Shown: positions 8,885 to 12,082 of the stretch, piece after piece
How positions within the stretch are numbered: the stretch's first letter is position 1
How the letters are laid out: each line of letters opens with the position of its first letter
From: Gammaproteobacteria bacterium
GTDB lineage: Bacteria > Pseudomonadota > Gammaproteobacteria > Competibacterales > Competibacteraceae
Assembly: GCA_020047885.1 (NCBI GenBank)
Contig: JAIFNF010000143.1
Location: 1-12,082 of the forward strand
Reading direction: 5' to 3'
DNA: 12,082 nucleotides
Notes under the pieces: model-generated
The model's input: the letters and a program-made list of their open reading frames with translations, nothing else
Told to the model about the DNA's origin: nothing
Databases searched by the model: none
Made by a program: the position numbers and the translations under genes

Positions 8885-9802
8885 GTGCGTTCGCTACTCT
8901 CGCCGACCGGCCAGGGGCGTAAGGAAAATCAGGATAATTTTTTATGGATTGACGGCCAGGGTCATGCCCGGTTTCTGTGGCGTGAACAAGAAACCCGGTT
9001 GTCCGTGACCGGGTGGCCACAGGGTCATCGGCGCCTGGCGGTGCTCGATGGCATGGGGGGTCATAGCCACGGGCGGGAGGCTGCCGAAAAAGCCGCTGCG
9101 GGTCTGATTGAGTTGCCCGCCATGACCGACCTCACCCAGATCTCCGATCAACTGAACCGTTTGCATCGGCGATTGTACCGTGAATTTCAGGATGCCGGGC
9201 TGGAAACGGGTTGTACGCTGATCCTGCTGGAAATTCCGCCCCAGTCGCCGGCGCTGCTGTTTCATGTCGGCGATTCGCGCGTCTATGCCATTGACGCGCA
9301 CCATGTGCAGTGCCTGACGGTGGATCACGTACCCGCAACGCATCTAGCTCTGCTAGGTTTACTGGACAGCGCCCAGTGGTTGCAGCAGGTGCATGTGCAG
9401 ACCAGCTCGCAGATTAGTCAGGCGTTCATTCTGGGAAGTACGCTGGGTGCGCCGAATTTCTATGTTGAAGCGATTGATGAAGAACTCTATGAGCTGCATG
9501 ATGGCAATTTGCCCTTGTTTCTACAGGGGTTGAGCGACCGTCGCAGTCTGACCCTGGAACCGGAACAGGTTTATCTGCTGGCCAGTGATGGCCTTTGGCA
9601 TCTGCGCGATCCACAGGCTTTTATTCGTCGCTGGCCCGCGCTGTTGGCGCACCCCCAACGGCCGCTTGAGGAACTCATGGATGACCTGCTGGCCGAATTA
9701 GTGGCCGCTATTCACGAACAACAAAGCCAGCCGGACGATAACTGTACGGTCATGCTGGTGCGCCGAACGACCCAGGCTGAAGAGGCGCTCACTCCTGACT
9801 GA
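8885..9802 (+). CDS. PP2C-family (PPM) Ser/Thr protein phosphatase
   Basis: 305 residues from GTG 8885, a usual size for single-domain bacterial PP2C phosphatases. These cytosolic metal-dependent enzymes remove phosphate from Ser and Thr. Signature motifs are in order: RKENQD at 12-17, DGMGGH at 55-60 with metal ligand Asp55, TGCTLIL near 108, HVGDSR with Asp130, LASDGLW with Asp235, and DDNCTV with Asp285. No membrane helix is present, so it should act on the cytosolic kinase side. It is divergent from the pseudokinase/kinase operon, and kinase-phosphatase pairing is a common bacterial arrangement; its likely substrate is the neighbouring kinase or a shared target. The open frame reaches back to GTG 8741 (353 aa), but that extension shows no domain sequence, and the best ribosome site precedes 8885. 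ATG 8807 is the main alternative. Confidence 0.92.
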   Translation: MRSLLSPTGQGRKENQDNFLWIDGQGHARFLWREQETRLSVTGWPQGHRRLAVLDGMGGHSHGREAAEKAAAGLIELPAMTDLTQISDQLNRLHRRLYREFQDAGLETGCTLILLEIPPQSPALLFHVGDSRVYAIDAHHVQCLTVDHVPATHLALLGLLDSAQWLQQVHVQTSSQISQAFILGSTLGAPNFYVEAIDEELYELHDGNLPLFLQGLSDRRSLTLEPEQVYLLASDGLWHLRDPQAFIRRWPALLAHPQRPLEELMDDLLAELVAAIHEQQSQPDDNCTVMLVRRTTQAEEALTPD

Positions 9803-9828
9803 TCTCTCGCAATGCTGGAGGCGTTCCC

Positions 9829-10125
9829 TTGAAAATCCGACACATTTTGCTTGCGTTAGCCGTGCTGTTAGCGATTGCGTTCATGCAACCGTTGATGACC
9901 TTTCTGGGGGGATTGACCCTGTTGCTCGGCGCTGGCACATTCATCTTCAAAGACCTGCCGCCGGCCAGTCAGGATGCCGTTGAGCGTCGCGTTTTAGGTT
10001 GGCTGCGCCGGGCGCGGGTTAATGCTGAGCCTGACCTCGAGCGCCCACCGATTCGGCGGCGGCGGACGCCCAACTTATCCAGCGAAGTCGGCTTGCCGGT
10101 GCCATCAAAACCCGCCCCCCGATAG
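9829..10125 (+). CDS. Small membrane protein of unknown function in the phosphatase operon
   Basis: 98 residues from TTG 9829, with GGAGG seven bases upstream (9817-9821). It starts 26 bp after the phosphatase stop, so the two genes are likely co-transcribed. Residues 4-22 and 24-40 are hydrophobic and could form two short membrane helices or a hairpin, broken by Gln-Pro and Gly-Gly. The remainder is hydrophilic and strongly basic (VERRVLGWLRRARVN, then RRRR near 75-78) and Pro-rich at the end; by the positive-inside rule this tail should be cytoplasmic. I recognise no family. Context suggests an accessory of the phosphatase, such as a membrane tether. TTG start, short length and lack of a family keep confidence moderate. 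Confidence 0.65.
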   Translation: MKIRHILLALAVLLAIAFMQPLMTFLGGLTLLLGAGTFIFKDLPPASQDAVERRVLGWLRRARVNAEPDLERPPIRRRRTPNLSSEVGLPVPSKPAPR

Positions 10126-10148
10126 AGGCGGAGCGGTTATCGCCTTTT
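10126..10148 (+). terminator. Weak candidate intrinsic terminator after the phosphatase operon
   Basis: AGGCG directly after the stop codon of the 98-aa gene can pair with CGCCT at 10141-10145 across a 10-base loop, followed by a short T-run ending at 10148. The stem is only 5 bp and the T-run only 4, so it would be weak. Confidence 0.27.
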
Positions 10149-10175
10149 CCGATGATGGCCGGACTTCCGGATTCC

Positions 10176-10193
10176 CCTCCTTAGCTAAGGAGG
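10176..10193. repeat. 18-bp perfect palindrome, possible remnant of a dispersed repeat
   Basis: CCTCCTTAGCTAAGGAGG reads the same on both strands over all 18 bp. The downstream flank has two TGGTT copies (10196-10200 and about 10212-10216). Palindromes of this CCTCC-TTA-GGAGG type recur as dispersed intergenic repeats in some bacterial genomes; whether it does here cannot be told from one window. Confidence 0.5.
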
Positions 10194-10295
10194 AGTGGTT
10201 CGAAGCGCCGGGGTGGTTCAGGAAGTCGGCTACTTAGGCAAGGCGCAATAAATACCCCTCAGAGGGTCGGCGATCCGGTTCCGCCATGTCTGCTG

Positions 10296-10362
10296 TGGGT
10301 CGGGCTTTAGCCTGACTCTTTTTAGCTTTTAACATTAAAGAGTTAGGCTAAAGCCCAACCCA
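10296..10362. repeat. Long imperfect inverted repeat (27-bp arms) between convergent operons
   Basis: Left arm 10296-10322 and right arm 10336-10362 are complementary at 24 of 27 positions around a 13-base AT-rich loop. The core is GGGCTTTAGCCT / AGGCTAAAGCCC. A further 5-bp match, GCCAT (10283-10287) with ATGGC (10365-10369), may extend it. No T-run follows on either side, so it is not a standard intrinsic terminator, though so strong a hairpin could block transcription or exonucleases from both sides. It may equally be a miniature mobile palindromic element. The rest of 10126-10424 holds no gene that I can support. Confidence 0.7.
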
Positions 10363-10424
10363 TAATGGCTCCCTCGTACCGTGGGGAATATTTTTTTCGA
10401 GCTGCCTTAGATTGAAAGACGCCG

Positions 10425-12065
10425 TTAATCCGCCGCCCGGCAGAACTCGATCAGCCCCATGGTCGAGGCGTCATGGCCGGTTGCCGACTGCTCACCTTTT
10501 AACACCGGCAGGATCGCGTTGGCTAATTGCTTGCCGAGTTCGACGCCCCACTGATCAAAGGAATTGATATTCCAGATCACGCCCTGGGTGAACACCTTGT
10601 GTTCATACAGCGCCAGCAAGGCACCGAGCACCTTCGGGGTCATCTGGCGGTAGAACAGGCTGGTGCTGGGGCGGTTGCCGGGGAAAATCTTGTACGGCAA
10701 CAATTTCTCCAGCCCTTCACCGCTCAAACCCTGCTTCTCCAATTCCGCCCGCGCTTGTGCCTCAGTCTTGCCGACCATGAGCGCTTCGGCCTGCGCCAGG
10801 CAGTTGGCCAGCAGAATGGCGTGATGGTCGCCGATCGGGTTCGGGCTGTGCGCCGGAGCCAGGAAATCGGCCGGCACCAGATGCGTCCCCTGATGCAGTA
10901 ATTGGTAAAAAGCGTGCTGGCCGTTATTTCCCAACCCCCCCCATAGCAACGGCCCGGTGTTGACCGTGACGGGCTGACCCTCGCGGTCGATGGATTTGCC
11001 GTTGCTTTCCATATCCAGTTGTTGCAGATAATCCGGCAACGAGCGCAGATAATCATCGTAAACCAGCGTGACCTGGCTGTCCGCGCCGAAGAAATCGATG
11101 TACCAGACCCCCAGCAATCCCAGAATGACCGGCAAATTCTCTTCCAGCGGAGCCGTGCGGAAGTGCTCATCCATTTCGTGAGCGCCTTCCTGCAACTCCA
11201 TGAAGTTCTCCATACCCAAGTAGACCATGATCGGCAGGCCAATGGCCGACCAGAGCGAATAGCGCCCACCAACCCAGTCCCAGAATTCGAACATGTTGGC
11301 GGTATCAATGCCAAAGGCGCTGACGCCTTGGGTATTTGTCGACACCGCGACGAAATGCCTGGCTACTGCTGACTCGTCGCCCAGTTCCTTGATCAACCAG
11401 GCACGGGCAGTATGTGCATTGGTCATGGTCTCCTGGGTGGTGAAGGTCTTGGAGGCAATAATGAACAAGGTGCTTTCCGGATCGCATTCAGCCAAGACGT
11501 GACTGATGTGCGCGCCGTCGACATTGGAGACGAAATGCATCCGCAAGGTCGGGTCACCGTAGGGTTCCAGCGCCTGACAGACCATTTTCGGTCCCAAGTC
11601 GGAACCCCCGATGCCGATATTGACGATATCGCGAATCCGTTTGCCGGTATAGCCGCGCCACTTGCCCCGGCGAATCTGATCGGCGAACTTGCGCATGTGT
11701 TCGAGGACGTTGTTCACCTCCGGCATGACATCCTGACCCTTGACGAAAATGGGTCGGTTGCTCCGGTTACGCAGGGCGACGTGCAGCACGGCGCGCTGTT
11801 CGGTGTGGTTGATGATCTCACCGCTGAACATCCGCTCGATACCGGCAGGCAGTTGCACTTGGCGGGCTAATTCGATAAGGAGCGGCAACGTTTCTTCGGT
11901 AATGCGATGCTTGGAAAAATCGACCAGCAGATCCCCGAAACGCCGGGAGAACTGGTTGAAACGCCCAGGATCAGCGGCGAACAAGTCGCGTAGATGCAGG
12001 TTGGCGATAGCCGCATGATGGGCTTGCAGTGCTTGCCAGACCGGCAGGTTGCTGGGAACGGACAT
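10425..12065 (-). CDS. pgi: Glucose-6-phosphate isomerase
   Basis: Cytosolic enzyme that interconverts glucose 6-phosphate and fructose 6-phosphate in glycolysis and gluconeogenesis. 546 residues, against 549 in E. coli. Both family signatures are present: [13 protein letters not shown] (265-277) and [10 protein letters not shown] (503-512). The catalytic residues align with the E. coli enzyme at an offset of two: Glu353 in DMESNGKS, His384 in GNNGQH and Lys512. The sugar-phosphate loop is SKTFTT at 205-210. The start is fixed by AAGGAAG (12078-12072) six bases before ATG 12065. The promoter lies outside the window. It is convergent with the phosphatase operon across the repeat-bearing gap. 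The coding strand holds a run of eight G (10942-10935) encoding Trp-Gly-Gly; the frame stays intact through it. Confidence 0.97.
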   Translation of the reverse strand: MSVPSNLPVWQALQAHHAAIANLHLRDLFAADPGRFNQFSRRFGDLLVDFSKHRITEETLPLLIELARQVQLPAGIERMFSGEIINHTEQRAVLHVALRNRSNRPIFVKGQDVMPEVNNVLEHMRKFADQIRRGKWRGYTGKRIRDIVNIGIGGSDLGPKMVCQALEPYGDPTLRMHFVSNVDGAHISHVLAECDPESTLFIIASKTFTTQETMTNAHTARAWLIKELGDESAVARHFVAVSTNTQGVSAFGIDTANMFEFWDWVGGRYSLWSAIGLPIMVYLGMENFMELQEGAHEMDEHFRTAPLEENLPVILGLLGVWYIDFFGADSQVTLVYDDYLRSLPDYLQQLDMESNGKSIDREGQPVTVNTGPLLWGGLGNNGQHAFYQLLHQGTHLVPADFLAPAHSPNPIGDHHAILLANCLAQAEALMVGKTEAQARAELEKQGLSGEGLEKLLPYKIFPGNRPSTSLFYRQMTPKVLGALLALYEHKVFTQGVIWNINSFDQWGVELGKQLANAILPVLKGEQSATGHDASTMGLIEFCRAAD

Positions 12066-12082
12066 GGACAGCTTCCTTTATT

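Noticed and set aside
3929..9802. Type VI secretion PpkA/PppA regulatory pair
   Set aside because: Kinase plus PP2C recalls that pair, but no Fha protein or any secretion structural gene is in the window and the kinase partners differ.
10022..10237. A 71-codon plus-strand frame overlapping the end of the 98-aa gene
   Set aside because: Overlaps the better-supported frame, runs through the palindrome and has no recognisable sequence.
10935..10942. C8 tract in pgi as a phase-variation site or frameshift
   Set aside because: The frame is intact through it and it encodes Trp-Gly-Gly next to the active-site loop; a switch in a central metabolic enzyme is unlikely.
11412..11870. A 152-codon plus-strand frame within pgi
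   Set aside because: Shadow of the highly conserved isomerase on the opposite strand.

Overview
This 12.1 kb window reads as chromosomal DNA of a moderately GC-rich proteobacterium, probably a gammaproteobacterium. The glucose-6-phosphate isomerase is close in length and residue numbering to the E. coli enzyme. Kinases fused to SUMF1/FGE-like domains, PEGA-repeat proteins and palindromic intergenic repeats would fit environmental gammaproteobacteria such as the Competibacter/Thiotrichales type. That placement is inference. I see no tRNA, rRNA, CRISPR array, transposase, integrase or plasmid function.

Layout: (1) 1-1937, a good sigma70-like promoter and a plus-strand NAD-type malic enzyme. 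(2) 1938-1958, a 21-bp gap between convergent stops, mostly filled by a 14-bp palindrome. (3) 1959-8610, a three-gene minus-strand operon read from right to left: pseudokinase-TM-FGE-like protein (882 aa), active-looking Ser/Thr kinase-TM-FGE-like protein (670 aa), then an exported CsgG/FlgO-like protein with five PEGA repeats and a POTRA-like C-terminus (647 aa). The gaps are only 20 and 26 bp. (4) 8611-8884, a divergent control region. (5) 8885-10125, a plus-strand PP2C-type phosphatase and a 98-aa membrane protein. (6) 10126-10424, a 299-bp intergenic stretch with an 18-bp perfect palindrome and a roughly 67-bp long inverted repeat. (7) 10425-12065, minus-strand pgi, with its start just inside the window.

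The two metabolic genes at the ends are ordinary. The middle (about 1.96-10.1 kb) looks like a self-contained transmembrane phosphorylation system of eukaryotic type. It has a kinase and a kinase-dead partner, each with a predicted extracytoplasmic FGE-like domain. A cytosolic PP2C phosphatase is transcribed divergently, with a small membrane protein behind it. A multi-PEGA envelope protein forms the third gene of the kinase operon. Both FGE-like domains lack the catalytic cysteines of true formylglycine-generating enzymes but share four cysteines at matching spacing, so a sensing or binding role outside the membrane is more likely than sulfatase maturation. The active kinase also carries a run of nine C just before its membrane segment. 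A one-base slip in either direction would cut the protein off before the membrane. The circuit's signal and target are not visible in the sequence.
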